64,000 nucleotides of DNA from contig JAKDMV010000002.1 of the NCBI GenBank assembly GCA_030452125.1, forward strand, positions 1 through 64,000, written 5' to 3'. Source of the stretch: Micrococcaceae bacterium (GTDB taxonomy: Bacteria; Actinomycetota; Actinomycetes; Actinomycetales; Micrococcaceae). The position numbers were made by a program, and so were the translations under genes. Below are positions 10,407 through 21,472 of this stretch, one piece after another. Numbering within the stretch: position 1 is the first letter of the stretch; the number at the start of each line of letters is the position of its first letter. The notes under the pieces are model-generated. The model worked only from the letters and a program-made list of their open reading frames with translations. It searched no databases and was not told the origin of the DNA.

Positions 10407-11380
10407 CGTCGCGCCCCCTCCTCGAGGCTCGGGGCTGCTGCCAGCCCCGAGGAGGCCATCAGCCAGGCCATCAGGGCCTTCTGCGCATGCAACCGGTTTT
10501 CCGCCTCGTCCCACACCACCGATTGGTCGCCGTCGATGACCTCGGCCGCGATCTCGTATTCGCGGTAGGCCGGCAGGCAGTGCAGCACGATCGCCTCGGG
10601 TGCCGCCAACGCCATCGCGGCCTCGTCGACCCGGTAGCGGCCGAAGAGCTTCACGCGTTCGGCCTTCTCGTCTTCCTGCCCCATGGAGACCCAGGTGTCG
10701 GTGGCCACGACGTCGACACCGGAGAGCGCCTCGGACGGGTCGCTGGTGATCGTCACCGTCCCCCCGGTTTCGGCTCCACGGTCCCGGGCCGCGGCGACCA
10801 CCGCCTCGTCGGGCAGATGGCCTGCGGGCCCGGCGATGCGTACGTGCATCCCCGCGGTCACCCCGGCCAGCAGATAGGAGTTGGCCATGTTGTTCGCCGC
10901 ATCACCGAGGTAGGCCATGGAGAGTCCCGCTAGCTTTCCCTTATGCTCGCGGACGGTCAGCAGATCGGCCAGCAGCTGGCAGGGGTGGTATTCGTCGGAG
11001 AGCGAGTTGATCACCGGCACCCGGCTATGGGTTGCCATCTCCTCCAGCCCCGCTTGGGCGTAGGTGCGCCAGACGATCGTGGAGACCATGCGCCCGAGCA
11101 CCCGCGCCGAGTCGGCGATCGATTCCTTATGGCCCAATTGGGATTCACCGGGGTTGATGATCAGCGGCTGGCCACCGAGTTCGGCAACCCCTGCGGCAAA
11201 GGAGACCCTGGTCCGGGTGGAGGTCTTGTCGAAGAAGACGGCAACGGTTTGCGGTCCGGCATAGGGGTGGTATCCGTACCGGTCGGCCTTCATGGCCGCG
11301 GCCAGGTCCAGGACCTCGGTCTGTTCGGCCTGGGTGAGGTCGGTATCGACCAGGAAATGACGAATGGTTGCGGTGCTCAC
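10403..11380 (-). CDS. argF: Ornithine carbamoyltransferase
   Basis: Makes citrulline from ornithine and carbamoyl phosphate. The 325-residue protein carries the carbamoyl-phosphate motif STRTRVSFA, the HPCQLLADLLT segment and the ornithine-binding HCLPAYR. GTG at 11380 follows the argD stop codon with no intervening base, and its own stop overlaps argR, so translation is probably coupled along the operon. It is of the anabolic type by context. Confidence 0.95.
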   Translation of the reverse strand: MSTATIRHFLVDTDLTQAEQTEVLDLAAAMKADRYGYHPYAGPQTVAVFFDKTSTRTRVSFAAGVAELGGQPLIINPGESQLGHKESIADSARVLGRMVSTIVWRTYAQAGLEEMATHSRVPVINSLSDEYHPCQLLADLLTVREHKGKLAGLSMAYLGDAANNMANSYLLAGVTAGMHVRIAGPAGHLPDEAVVAAARDRGAETGGTVTITSDPSEALSGVDVVATDTWVSMGQEDEKAERVKLFGRYRVDEAAMALAAPEAIVLHCLPAYREYEIAAEVIDGDQSVVWDEAENRLHAQKALMAWLMASSGLAAAPSLEEGARR

Positions 11381-12682
11381 TTAGTTCTCCTGTGCGATGG
11401 CGGTGGCGTAGAGCCCGGGCAGGGCGTCGACGAAGCCCCTGAGCTGTTCCATGGTGATGATCAACGGCGGGGCCAGCCGCAGCGTGGCCGGGCCGGTGGA
11501 GTTGATGATGAACCCCGCCTCGAGTCCTGCCCGCACGACGGCGGGAGCCACCTCGGTGGCCAGATCGAAGCCCACCAGCAGACCGTGGGCTCGCACCGCG
11601 GTGACGCAGTCCAGCTCCTGCAGGGCCTCGGCCAGGGCGGCCGAGGTGTCGCGGACGTGGGCCAGCACGTCCTGGCCTTCCAGGACGTGCAAGGTCGCCA
11701 GCGCGGACGCCGTGGCTGCGGGGTTCCCGCCGAAGGTGGTGCCGTGTTGGCCCGGACCCAACAAGGAGGAAACGGGCTCGCCGAAGGTGATCAGCGCCCC
11801 GATCGGGAATCCGCCGCCCAGCCCCTTGGCCAGGGTGATCGCGTCGGGGATGATCTCCTCCGAGGCGAACCAGGCCCCGGTCCGCCCGATGCCGGTCTGG
11901 ACCTCGTCGATGATGAGCAGGGCCCCGGCCTCCTCGGTGATCCTCCTGGCCGCCTGCAGGTAGCCCTCGGGGTATCCGCGGACTCCGGCCTCGCCCTGGA
12001 CGGGTTCGATGAAGACCGCGGCCACGGTCTCATCCACGGCGGCCCGCAGAGCCGCCGCGTCTCCGGCCGGCACCCATTCCACCCCGCCGGGCAACGGTTC
12101 GAAGGGCTCGCGGTAAGCCTGCTTCCAGGTCAGTGCCAGCGCGCCCATGGAGCGGCCGTGGAAGGCGTTCTCCAGGGCGATGATCCGCGTCCTGGCGGTT
12201 CCGCTGCCCGCCCCGTCGTTACGCCGGGCCAGTTTGAAGGCCGCCTCGTTGGCCTCGGTCCCCGAGTTGGCGAAGAAGACCTTCGACCCGTGGGGGGCCC
12301 GGGCGAGGGAGAGTAGTTTTTCCGCCAGGGCGATCTGGGTGGGACTGGTGAAGAAGTTCGACACGTGTCCCAGGGTGGCCAGCTGGCTGGAGACCACCGA
12401 GGTGAGGAACGGGTGGGCATGGCCCAGGGCGTTGACGGCGATGCCCCCGAGCAGATCGAGGTATTCACGCCCGTCGGCATCCCAGACCACGCAACCGGAT
12501 CCGCGCACCAGGACCCGCTGGGGTGTCCCGAACACCCCCATCAGCGAGGCGTTGTAGCGGTCGGTCAGTTCGGTGGAGGCCAGCCCCTGCAGGGCCTCCA
12601 GTTCACCGGTCTGCCCCAGCGGGGAGGCCGTGTGGCGCCCGGAGGTCCGCTTCGGGCTGGATTTCTGGGGGTTCTGGCTCAC
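11381..12682 (-). CDS. argD: Acetylornithine aminotransferase
   Basis: A PLP-dependent class III aminotransferase that converts N-acetylglutamate semialdehyde to N-acetylornithine, and may also act in DAP synthesis as in other bacteria. The 433-residue protein has [17 protein letters not shown], the [13 protein letters not shown] segment, and the PLP lysine in [15 protein letters not shown]. The first ~30 residues ([16 protein letters not shown]) are an extra hydrophilic leader. Start GTG 12682 overlaps the argB stop as GTGA. Confidence 0.94.
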   Translation of the reverse strand: MSQNPQKSSPKRTSGRHTASPLGQTGELEALQGLASTELTDRYNASLMGVFGTPQRVLVRGSGCVVWDADGREYLDLLGGIAVNALGHAHPFLTSVVSSQLATLGHVSNFFTSPTQIALAEKLLSLARAPHGSKVFFANSGTEANEAAFKLARRNDGAGSGTARTRIIALENAFHGRSMGALALTWKQAYREPFEPLPGGVEWVPAGDAAALRAAVDETVAAVFIEPVQGEAGVRGYPEGYLQAARRITEEAGALLIIDEVQTGIGRTGAWFASEEIIPDAITLAKGLGGGFPIGALITFGEPVSSLLGPGQHGTTFGGNPAATASALATLHVLEGQDVLAHVRDTSAALAEALQELDCVTAVRAHGLLVGFDLATEVAPAVVRAGLEAGFIINSTGPATLRLAPPLIITMEQLRGFVDALPGLYATAIAQEN

Positions 12683-13626
12683 GGTTCCTCCTCGGGAACG
12701 ACCTGGGTGCCGACGCCTGCCGAGGTGAAGACCTCCAACAGCATCGAATGGGGTTGGCGTCCATCAACGATATGGGCGCGTTCGACGCCGTCATCGACCG
12801 CCTTCAGGCAGGCCTCCATCTTGGGGATCATGCCCGATTCCAGACGCGGCATCATCCGGCGCAATTCCGCCACGGTCAGCGAGGAGACCAATGAGGACCG
12901 GTCGGGCCAGTCCGAGTAGAGGCCCTCCACGTCGGTGAGGATGACCAGCTTGGAGGCTCCCAGGGCCGAGGCCACTGCGGCGGCGGCGGTATCGGCGTTG
13001 ACGTTGAGGACCTGCCCGGTGGGTTCGCCGTCGTCGTCGACCTCGGGGGCGATGGTGGAGATCACCGGGATGCGGCCGGCGCCGAGCAGGTCGACCAGGG
13101 CGCGCGGTTCGACCCCGGTCACCTCCCCGACCAGCCCCAGGTCCACCGATTCCCCGTCGATGACGGTCCCGGTCCGGACGGCCTGCAGCAGGCCGCCGTC
13201 CTCCCCGGAGAGTCCGACGGCGTAGGGGCCGTGGGAGTTGACCAGCCCGACCAGTTCGCGGCCGACCTGCCCGGTCAGCACCATGCGCACCACGTCCATG
13301 GCCTCGGGGGTGGTCACCCGCAGTCCGCCGCGGAATTCGGAGTCGATGCCCAGTCGTTCGAGCATCGAGCTGATCTGCGGCCCGCCCCCGTGGACGACGA
13401 CGGGGTGGATGCCGGCATGGTGCAGGAAGACGATGTCTTCGGCGAAGGCCCGGCGCAGCTCGTCGTTGACCATGGCGTTCCCGCCGTATTTGATGACCAT
13501 CGTGCTGCCGGCGAAGTGCTGGATCCAGGGCAGTGCCTCGATCAACGCCTCGGCCTTGCGGTGGGCTGTGTCCCAGGCGTCGCCGGTCAGTGTGCCCTCG
13601 GGGCCGTTCGGGGTGTCGGTGTTCAT
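12679..13626 (-). CDS. argB: Acetylglutamate kinase
   Basis: Phosphorylates N-acetylglutamate, usually the arginine-inhibited step. The 315-residue protein has the amino-acid kinase motifs [37 protein letters not shown] and [13 protein letters not shown]. An N-terminal helix of the arginine-sensitive type ([14 protein letters not shown]) is present, which agrees with feedback control. ATG at 13626 lies 11 bases after the argJ stop. Confidence 0.95.
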   Translation of the reverse strand: MNTDTPNGPEGTLTGDAWDTAHRKAEALIEALPWIQHFAGSTMVIKYGGNAMVNDELRRAFAEDIVFLHHAGIHPVVVHGGGPQISSMLERLGIDSEFRGGLRVTTPEAMDVVRMVLTGQVGRELVGLVNSHGPYAVGLSGEDGGLLQAVRTGTVIDGESVDLGLVGEVTGVEPRALVDLLGAGRIPVISTIAPEVDDDGEPTGQVLNVNADTAAAAVASALGASKLVILTDVEGLYSDWPDRSSLVSSLTVAELRRMMPRLESGMIPKMEACLKAVDDGVERAHIVDGRQPHSMLLEVFTSAGVGTQVVPEEEP

Positions 13627-13637
13627 GCGCGGCGATC

Positions 13638-14831
13638 CTAGCTGGAGTAGGCGGAGTTCTCGTGGACGTAGTCGTGGGTGAGGTCGTTGGTCCAGATCGT
13701 CGCCTCGGCCTCGCCGGCATGCAGATCGATCTCCACCAGCACCTTCCGGCCGGTCAGGTCCACGAGCGAGCGGTCTTCGCCGATGCCTCCGGCGCGGCAG
13801 ACCTGGACGCCGTTGATGGCGACGTCGAGCTCGTCGGGGTCGAAGGCGGCGGCGGTGGTTCCCACGGCGGAGAGCACCCGGCCCCAGTTGGGGTCCTGGC
13901 CGAAGATCGCGGTCTTGAACAGGTTGGAGCGCGCCACGGAACGGGAGACCTCTTCGGCGTCGTCCTCGCTGGCGGCGTTGAAGGACCGGATGCTGATTTC
14001 GTGGGCGGCGCCCTCGGCGTCGGCGATGAGCTGATGGGCCAGGTCGGTGCACACCCCGGTGAGCCCGTCGGTGAATTCGGCGAGATCAGGCCGGATTCCC
14101 GAGGCCCCGGAGGCCAGCAGCAGGACCGTGTCGTTGGTGGACATGCAGCCATCGGAATCCGCCCGGTCGAAACTGACCCGGGTGGCGGCGCGCAGGGCGG
14201 CATCGAGTTCGGGGGCCTCGAGCGCGGCATCGGTGGTGATGACCACCAGCATCGTGGCCAGCCCCGGGGCCAGCATGCCGGCCCCCTTGGCCATGCCGCC
14301 GATGGCGTATCCGGCGCAGGAGAAACCCGCCTGTTTGGGGACCGAGTCGGTGGTCATGATCGCGGTGGCGGCATCGGCCCCGCCGTCGGGCCCGGATCCT
14401 GCCTCCAGGGCCGCGCAGGCGGTGCCGATGCCTGCGGTGATCTTGTCCATCGGTAGTTGTTCGCCGATCAGCCCCGTGGAGCAGACCAGCAGGTCCCCGG
14501 CGTCGACCCCGAGCGCGTCGGCGGTGGCCTCGGCGGTGGCCCGGGTGTTGGCGTGGCCTTCGGCGCCGGTGCAGGCATTGGCTCCCCCGGAGTTCAGGAT
14601 CACCGCCTCGGCCCGGCCGTCGGCGATCACCTTCCGGGACCAGTGGATGGGGGCCGCCGCCACCCGGTTGGTGGTGAAGACCGCTGCGGCGTTCTTGGCC
14701 GGCCCGTCATTGACCACCAGGGCCAGGTCGGGGGTGCCCGAGGCCTTCAGGCCGGCGGTGATGCCGACGGCACGGAATCCCGCGGCGGCGGTGACCCCCT
14801 GCGGGGTGTGGTGCTCAGGGGCGTGGTTCAC
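13638..14831 (-). CDS. argJ: Bifunctional ornithine acetyltransferase/N-acetylglutamate synthase
   Basis: Recycles the acetyl group from N-acetylornithine to glutamate and may also make N-acetylglutamate from acetyl-CoA. The 397-residue precursor is self-cleaved at an Ala-Thr bond, seen here as [14 protein letters not shown]; the Thr is the nucleophile. [14 protein letters not shown] and [11 protein letters not shown] are further ArgJ segments. GTG 14831 overlaps the argC stop (GTGA). No argA is seen in the window, consistent with ArgJ supplying the first step. Confidence 0.95.
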   Translation of the reverse strand: MNHAPEHHTPQGVTAAAGFRAVGITAGLKASGTPDLALVVNDGPAKNAAAVFTTNRVAAAPIHWSRKVIADGRAEAVILNSGGANACTGAEGHANTRATAEATADALGVDAGDLLVCSTGLIGEQLPMDKITAGIGTACAALEAGSGPDGGADAATAIMTTDSVPKQAGFSCAGYAIGGMAKGAGMLAPGLATMLVVITTDAALEAPELDAALRAATRVSFDRADSDGCMSTNDTVLLLASGASGIRPDLAEFTDGLTGVCTDLAHQLIADAEGAAHEISIRSFNAASEDDAEEVSRSVARSNLFKTAIFGQDPNWGRVLSAVGTTAAAFDPDELDVAINGVQVCRAGGIGEDRSLVDLTGRKVLVEIDLHAGEAEATIWTNDLTHDYVHENSAYSS

Positions 14832-15859
14832 GGGGCTATCCCTTCCATTTCGAGTCCCCGGGTTTCGGGCAGACCCAGGGAGAGGTTCATCGATTGCACG
14901 GCCCCACCGGCGGTCCCCTTGGTGAGGTTGTCGATGGCGCAGACCACGATGACGCGGCCCGCATGGTCGTCGAAGGCCAGCTGCAGCTGGGCGTGGTTGG
15001 AGGCCTGCACGGCCTTGGTCGTGGGCCACTGGCCTTCGGGCAGCAGGTGCACGAAGGGTTCATCCGCGTAGGCGGTGGCCCAGGCGGCCCGCAGGGCGGC
15101 GGCTTCGACGCCGGGTTTGACCCGTGCGGTGGCCGTGGCCAGGATGCCGCGGGCCATCGGAGCCAGGGTCGGGGTGAAGGAGACGGTGACCGGTTCGCCG
15201 GCCGCGGCGCTGAACCCCTGTTCCATTTCCGGGGTGTGCCGGTGCATCCCGCCCACCCCGTAGGGGCTCATGCCGCCGATGACCTCGGAGCCCAGCAGGT
15301 GGGGCTTCATCGATTTGCCGGCCCCCGAGGTGCCCGAGGCCGAGATGATGACGACGTCGTCCGTCTCCAGCAGACCCGCGGTGAAACCGGGGACCAGGGC
15401 CAGTTGGGCCGAGGTCGGGTAGCACCCGGGGACGGCGATGCGGGTGGCCCCGCGCAGCTTCTCGCGGTGCCCGGGCATTTCGGGCAATCCGTAGGGCCAG
15501 TGTCCTGCGTGCTCCCCGCCGTAGTACTTCTCCCAGGCCTGGGGCGAGGAGAGCCGGTGGTCCGCCCCGGCGTCGATGACCACGGTGTCTTCGGGCAGCT
15601 CGGCGGCCAGGGCGGCGCTGGCCCCGTGCGGCAGGGCCAGGAAGACGACGTCGTGCCCGGCGAGGTTCTCCGCGGTCGTGTCCACCAGGATGCGGTCGGC
15701 GAGCGCATGCAGGTGCGGTTGCAGGCTGCCCAGTCGCTGCCCGGCATTGCTATGGGCGGTGATGGCCCCGATCGTGACGTCGGGGTGCTGCGCCAGCAGG
15801 CGCAGGACCTCTCCGCCGGCATATCCACTGGCCCCGGAAACGGCTACCGAAATACTCAT
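14828..15859 (-). CDS. argC: N-acetyl-gamma-glutamyl-phosphate reductase
   Basis: NADPH-dependent reduction of acetylglutamyl phosphate to the semialdehyde. The 343-residue protein begins with the Rossmann motif [15 protein letters not shown] and has the catalytic Cys in [13 protein letters not shown] and the His-bearing HRHTPE segment. It is the first gene of argCJBDFR. The ATG at 15859 lies 6 bases after a TAGGCT box, and an AT-rich ArgR operator covers the -35 region. Confidence 0.95.
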   Translation of the reverse strand: MSISVAVSGASGYAGGEVLRLLAQHPDVTIGAITAHSNAGQRLGSLQPHLHALADRILVDTTAENLAGHDVVFLALPHGASAALAAELPEDTVVIDAGADHRLSSPQAWEKYYGGEHAGHWPYGLPEMPGHREKLRGATRIAVPGCYPTSAQLALVPGFTAGLLETDDVVIISASGTSGAGKSMKPHLLGSEVIGGMSPYGVGGMHRHTPEMEQGFSAAAGEPVTVSFTPTLAPMARGILATATARVKPGVEAAALRAAWATAYADEPFVHLLPEGQWPTTKAVQASNHAQLQLAFDDHAGRVIVVCAIDNLTKGTAGGAVQSMNLSLGLPETRGLEMEGIAP

Positions 15860-15865
15860 GGCCCC

Positions 15866-15871
15866 AGCCTA
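15866..15871 (-). promoter_or_regulatory. -10 box of leaderless argC promoter
   Basis: TAGGCT, 6 bases before ATG 15859. The expected -35 position (about 15889-15894) falls in the ARG box. Confidence 0.55.
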
Positions 15872-15890
15872 CAACGCTCTTATGCACCAT

Positions 15891-15908
15891 GGCTAATAAT
15901 TATTCATA
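15891..15908. promoter_or_regulatory. ARG box (ArgR operator) of argCJBDFR
   Basis: On the minus strand it reads TGAATAATTATTAG (15906-15893) and differs from the ArgR consensus TGAATAATTATTCA only in its last two bases. It overlaps the -35 region of argC and would also lie upstream of the divergent quinone oxidoreductase gene. Confidence 0.75.
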
Positions 15909-15995
15909 CATCGGGGTCATCTTCGCCCTCCGCCAAGCACCCGGCGCCCGGACCACCTAGGCTGGGCAGACCATCACGAACGAAGGAGTCTTCCC

Positions 15996-16982
15996 ATGCC
16001 CCACGCACTACGGATCCCCCAGGCAGGCGGCCCCGAGGTCTTCGAACTGGTGGACGTCGAACGCCCCGCCCCCGGACCCGGCCAGCTGTTGGTCCGTCTG
16101 GCCGCCGTGGGAGTGAACTTCATTGAAACCTACCAGCGTTCGGGGGTCTACCCGGTCCAGTACCCGTTCGTCCCCGGCACCGAGGGCTCCGGCACCGTGG
16201 AGGCCGTCGGCGAGGGGGTCACCGACCATGCCGTCGGGGACCGGGTCGCCACCTCCGAGGGGACCGGAAGCTACGCCGAGTACATGCTGGTGGACGCCGA
16301 GAAGGCCTTCCCGGTCCCCGAGGGGGTCTCCGACGAGGTGGCCGGGGCACTCCCGCTGCAGGGCTTCACCGCCCACTACCTGATCAACAACAGCTTCAAG
16401 GTCGGCCCCGGGGACACCGTGCTGACCTATGCCGGCGCCGGCGGGGTCGGCCAACTGCTGATCCAGCTGCTCAAGCTGCGCGGAGCCACGGTCATCACCA
16501 CCACGTCGACGGAGGAAAAGGCCGAATTGGCCCGGGCCGCCGGAGCCGACCACGTGCTCTCCTACGCCGAGGTCCCCGACCGCGTGCGGGAGCTCACCGA
16601 CGGCCGCGGCGTCGACGTGGTCTACGACGGCATCGGCAAGGACACCTTCGAGGGTTCGCTGGCCTCCCTGCGCATCCGCGGCACCCTGGTGCTCTTCGGC
16701 GGCGCCTCCGGACAGGTCCCTCCCTTTGACCTGCAGCGGCTGAACTCCCACGGTTCGTTGACCGTCACCCGGCCCAAGCTCTCCGATTTCCTCCTGGACG
16801 GCCCCGAGCGCCGGTGGCGGGCCCAGGAGATGTTCTCCCTGGTGGCCGAGGGGACGCTGAAGGTGGCCATCGGCGCCCGGTTCCCGCTGGAGCAGGCCGG
16901 GCAGGCCCATACGGCCTTGGCCTCACGGGCCACGACCGGCAAGGTGATCCTGCTGCCGGATTCCAGCAACGCCAACGCCTGA
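15996..16982 (+). CDS. Quinone oxidoreductase (zinc-independent MDR family)
   Basis: A 328-residue NADPH-dependent quinone reductase of the QorA type in the medium-chain dehydrogenase superfamily. The catalytic-domain start is PQAGGPEVFELVDVERPAPGPGQ; the NADPH site is YAGAGGVGQLLIQLLKLRGA. The zinc-ligand cysteines of alcohol dehydrogenases are absent. ATG 15996 has a Shine-Dalgarno (GAAGGAG), and TAGGCT about 35 bases upstream is a possible -10. It is divergent from argC and probably co-transcribed with the DUF2087 gene 20 bases downstream. Confidence 0.9.
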   Translation: MPHALRIPQAGGPEVFELVDVERPAPGPGQLLVRLAAVGVNFIETYQRSGVYPVQYPFVPGTEGSGTVEAVGEGVTDHAVGDRVATSEGTGSYAEYMLVDAEKAFPVPEGVSDEVAGALPLQGFTAHYLINNSFKVGPGDTVLTYAGAGGVGQLLIQLLKLRGATVITTTSTEEKAELARAAGADHVLSYAEVPDRVRELTDGRGVDVVYDGIGKDTFEGSLASLRIRGTLVLFGGASGQVPPFDLQRLNSHGSLTVTRPKLSDFLLDGPERRWRAQEMFSLVAEGTLKVAIGARFPLEQAGQAHTALASRATTGKVILLPDSSNANA

Positions 16983-17002
16983 TCCACATACGCAGGAGGA
17001 AC

Positions 17003-17584
17003 ATGACACGGCACGACGACGAGGCACCGGGCCCCCAGCGGTGGCGCCCGGTGGTGGCGGCCCTGGCCAATGCCGAGCAGCGCCTGCTGCTGGCCGAGGT
17101 CATCATCGCCGAGGCCGCCCGGGAGGGAACCGTGGTTTCGGATGCCCGGCGGAGCAAGGGCCTGGACCGGCTGGCCGGCTCCGGGGTGCTGGCCGGAACG
17201 GACGGCGATTGGAGGGTCGACGCCGCCGGACTGCGCAGCCTGCTCTCGACGCCGACGCCGACGCGTTCCGGGGCCACCGGGGACGAGGTCCTGGACCGTT
17301 TCGTGGACGACGGGCGCATCCACACCTATCCGGCCAAACCCGGACCACGCCGCCGGCTGCTGGGCTGGGCCGCACTCCGGGCACTGGCCCCCGAGGAGGT
17401 CCTCACCGAGGGTGAGCTGAACCGCCGGTTGGAGGCGTTGACCTCCGATGTGGTCACGCTGCGCCGCTACCTGGTGGACGCGGGTCTGCTCACCCGTTCC
17501 CTCGATGGATCGGCCTACCGGCGGGCCGCCGGGGAGCAGACCGGGCAGGAGCCGTCCGGGCAGGATTCTCTCAGCAGGGGCTGA
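17003..17584 (+). CDS. DUF2087 domain protein with N-terminal winged-helix-like region
   Basis: A 193-residue protein. Residues ~10-75 look like a small helical DNA-binding-type domain (ANAEQRLLLAEVI, VSDARRSKGLDRLAGSGVL). Residues ~95-170 match DUF2087: DDGRIHTYPAKPGPRRRLLGW, LTEGELNRRLEAL and VTLRRYLVDAGLLTRS. DUF2087 is often attached to ArsR- or MarR-like regulators, so a regulatory role is plausible but unproven. It follows the quinone oxidoreductase by 20 bases with an AGGAGG site before ATG 17003. Confidence 0.8.
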   Translation: MTRHDDEAPGPQRWRPVVAALANAEQRLLLAEVIIAEAAREGTVVSDARRSKGLDRLAGSGVLAGTDGDWRVDAAGLRSLLSTPTPTRSGATGDEVLDRFVDDGRIHTYPAKPGPRRRLLGWAALRALAPEEVLTEGELNRRLEALTSDVVTLRRYLVDAGLLTRSLDGSAYRRAAGEQTGQEPSGQDSLSRG

Positions 17585-17608
17585 CACCCCCGGAGGCCGT
17601 CCCCCCCG

Positions 17609-17657
17609 GACGACGGCGGGGCCGGAACCCCTGCTGGGAGGTTCCGGCCCCGTCGTC
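17609..17657. terminator. Bidirectional terminator between DUF2087 gene and pheT
   Basis: A 12-bp stem (17618-17629 with 17640-17651) is extended outward by 6 more pairs (17609-17614 with 17652-17657) across a 3-base bulge. It lies between two convergent genes. Confidence 0.8.
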
Positions 17658-17672
17658 ATGCTGCGGGCTGGT

Positions 17673-20216
17673 TCAGCGCTGGACGGCACCGAACTTCTCG
17701 GCGGCCGCGGCCACGGCCGCCGCCCTCGAGGCCGAGGCCTCGTCGGCGGTCAACGTCCGGTCCTCGGCGCGGAAGCGCAAACCGAAGGCCAACGATTTCT
17801 TGCCTTCCTCGATCCCCGGGCCCTGGTATGCGTCGAACAGGGCGACGTCCTCCAGGAGTTCCCCCGCTCCCAGGCGCAGGGTTTCCAACACGTCCCCGGC
17901 GACCACGTCGCGATCCACGACCAGGGCCACGTCCTGCGTGGACAAGGGGTAGGTCGAGATGGCCCGGGCGACGACCAGGTCCGCGGCCGCCGCGAACAGC
18001 GTGTCGGCATCGAGTTCCATCGCCACCGTGCGGGCCGGTAGATCGGAGGAGGCGAGCAACCGGGGATGCAGTTCCCCGGCGATGCCGACGTATTCGCCGG
18101 TGCGCAACGACAGCCGGGCCGTACGCCCCGGGTGGAACGCCTGATGCATCCCCTGGGACACCACCAGTTCGACCCCCAGGATGTCTGCCACCAGTCGGGC
18201 CACATCCAGGGCCGAGGCCCAGTCGTGGGCCCGTGGCTCCACCCCGACGCCGGGGGCCGCATCGTTGCCGAACAACACGGCGCCGATATGCTGCGGCTGT
18301 TCGGGCAGACCGGCATCCAGTGCGTCCAGGACGTCGTCGGCGGGGCGTTCACCCAGCGGCGGGATCGTCGCGGTGCCCAGCGTTTCACCGGGCAGGTAGA
18401 CCAACCCGGCCTCGTAGAGGGCCAGATCGCGGAAGCCCCTGGAGTGGTTCCGACGCGCGGTCTCCAGCAGTCCGGGCAGGATGCTGGTGCGCAGGAACCC
18501 GAACTCGGTGGAGATCGGGTTGGCCAGCTTCACCGCCGCGACCTCGGTGCCGGCCGTTGCCGCGCCGAAGGTCTGGTTCTGCGCCAGGGACACGAACGGA
18601 TAGCTCAGCACCTCGGTCAGTCCGGCGTCGGCGAGGCCCTGGAGCACCCGGCGGCGTTGCTGCTGGGTCCGGGTCAGGCCGCGCCCGGGGGGAGCCACCG
18701 GAAGGGTCGAGGGGATCTCCTCGTAGCCGACCAGCCGGGCGATCTCCTCCACGAGGTCCTCGCGGATGCGCAGATCGGGCCGCCAGGACGGTGCGGTGAC
18801 CCGCAGCCCCGCGGTGGTCTGCTCCACGGTTGCACCCAGATCCCTCAGCGTTCCGGTGACCTGTTCGGGGGTGTAGTCGACGCCGATCAGCTTCGAGGCG
18901 AAGTCCTCGGGCAGATCGATGATGCGTGGTTCGGGCCGGGCGCCCTCGTCGGTCGCGGTGTCCTCGGCGGTTCCGCCGGCCAGTTCAACCAGGAGTTCGA
19001 CGGCGCGTTGGGCGGCTTCGTCGGCCACTTCCCAGTCGACCCCGCGCTCGAAGCGTTTGGAGGCCTCGGAGGGTAGCCTGTGCCGGCGACGGGATCTGGC
19101 CACGGCCACCGGGCTGAAGTGGGCGGCTTCGATGAGCACGTTGGCCGTGGACGTCGAGACCTCGGTCTCGGTGCCTCCCATGACCCCGGCGATGCCGATG
19201 GCTCCCCGGTCGTCGGCGATCACCACGTCCTGGGGGTCCAGCTCCCGCTGCTTGTCGTCGAGCGTCCTCAGGCGCTCCCCCGCCGTGGCACGACGCACCA
19301 CGATGTCCCCGCGCAGGACGTCGGCATCATAGAAGTGCAGCGGCTGGCCCAGTTCGAGCATCACGTAGTTGGAGATGTCCACGATCAGTGAAATCGTCCG
19401 CATTCCGGCCAGGGTCAGCCGCGAGGCCATCCAGGGAGGGGTCGGCCTCGAGGCGTCCACCCCGGTGACGGTCCGGGCCACGAACCGGTCGCAGCCGGGG
19501 GCCGCGTAGGCTCCTGCATCGTCGGCGATCCGTACCGGGTATCCGGGTCCGGTCGCGGCGGGGACGGTGACCCCCGCCGCCGGGTCGGTGAAGGTGGTGT
19601 GCGTGGCGTGGGCGTATTCGCGGGCGACGCCGCGGATCGAGAAGCAGTAGCTGCGGTCCGGGGTGACGTTGATTTCCGCCGCCTGGTCGTACAGGCCCAA
19701 CAGCTCCATGGCATCGGAGCCGATCTCGGGGTCCAGCCCCAGGCGCGAGAGCACGATGATCCCGTCGTGGTCATCACCGATGCCCAGTTCGCGGGAGGAG
19801 GCGATCATCCCTGCCGAGACATGACCGTAGGTCTTGCGGGCACTGATGGCGAAGTCGCCGGGCAGCACGGCCCCGGGAAGGGTGACCACGACCTTGTCGC
19901 CTTCGACGAAGTTGTGCGCACCGCAGACGATGCCCTGCACGCCCGAGGGGTCGATCCCGTCGTGGGTGAGGTCCTGGGTGGCCCCTTCGGGCACCACGCG
20001 GACCTGGCACCAGTTGATGGTCTTGCCGTTCGTCTGGGGTTCCTTGACCAACGATTCGACCCGGCCCACGACGATGGGACCCGAGATGGAGTCGGTGGGA
20101 CGGTGGACGTCCTCCTCCTCCAAGCCGACCCGCACGAGGTCGGCCATGACGTCTTCGGCCGTGGCGTCGGCCGGTACCTGCGCGTATTCGCGCAACCAGG
20201 AAAGGGGTATGCGCAT
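17673..20216 (-). CDS. pheT: Phenylalanyl-tRNA synthetase beta subunit
   Basis: The non-catalytic subunit of the (alpha-beta)2 enzyme that charges tRNA-Phe; it also carries the editing domain. The 847-residue protein has, in order, an EMAP-II-like tRNA-binding domain near residues 40-155 (NGKTINWCQVRV, GIVCGAHNF), the B3/B4 editing module (LELGQPLHFYDADVL, GVMGGTETEVS), the B5 domain, a catalytic-like core and a C-terminal ferredoxin-fold anticodon domain (STYPLSTQDVALVVDRDV). ATG 20216 is 2 bases after the pheS stop. Confidence 0.96.
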   Translation of the reverse strand: MRIPLSWLREYAQVPADATAEDVMADLVRVGLEEEDVHRPTDSISGPIVVGRVESLVKEPQTNGKTINWCQVRVVPEGATQDLTHDGIDPSGVQGIVCGAHNFVEGDKVVVTLPGAVLPGDFAISARKTYGHVSAGMIASSRELGIGDDHDGIIVLSRLGLDPEIGSDAMELLGLYDQAAEINVTPDRSYCFSIRGVAREYAHATHTTFTDPAAGVTVPAATGPGYPVRIADDAGAYAAPGCDRFVARTVTGVDASRPTPPWMASRLTLAGMRTISLIVDISNYVMLELGQPLHFYDADVLRGDIVVRRATAGERLRTLDDKQRELDPQDVVIADDRGAIGIAGVMGGTETEVSTSTANVLIEAAHFSPVAVARSRRRHRLPSEASKRFERGVDWEVADEAAQRAVELLVELAGGTAEDTATDEGARPEPRIIDLPEDFASKLIGVDYTPEQVTGTLRDLGATVEQTTAGLRVTAPSWRPDLRIREDLVEEIARLVGYEEIPSTLPVAPPGRGLTRTQQQRRRVLQGLADAGLTEVLSYPFVSLAQNQTFGAATAGTEVAAVKLANPISTEFGFLRTSILPGLLETARRNHSRGFRDLALYEAGLVYLPGETLGTATIPPLGERPADDVLDALDAGLPEQPQHIGAVLFGNDAAPGVGVEPRAHDWASALDVARLVADILGVELVVSQGMHQAFHPGRTARLSLRTGEYVGIAGELHPRLLASSDLPARTVAMELDADTLFAAAADLVVARAISTYPLSTQDVALVVDRDVVAGDVLETLRLGAGELLEDVALFDAYQGPGIEEGKKSLAFGLRFRAEDRTLTADEASASRAAAVAAAAEKFGAVQR

Positions 20217-20218
20217 GA

Positions 20219-21358
<1,140 letters not shown>

Positions 21359-21435
21359 CTAGTAGTTCGCCCCCGGGCTCCCGAACCCGCGCGCGGACAT
21401 TGCGCCCGCCGCGGCGTCGTTCCATATGTCCCGCC

Positions 21436-21465
21436 TTGTGATCGCGTCCACTCCCCGGCCATAAT
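21436..21465 (+). promoter_or_regulatory. Promoter of the penicillin-binding protein gene
   Basis: TTGTGA (21436-21441), 18-base spacer, CATAAT (21460-21465). The -10 ends 7 bases before ATG 21473, which supports a leaderless start there. Confidence 0.55.
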
Positions 21466-21472
21466 GACCACC

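Noticed and set aside
15872-15890. Second ARG box next to the argC operator
   Set aside because: TTATGCACCATGG resembles a half-site but has no matching second half.
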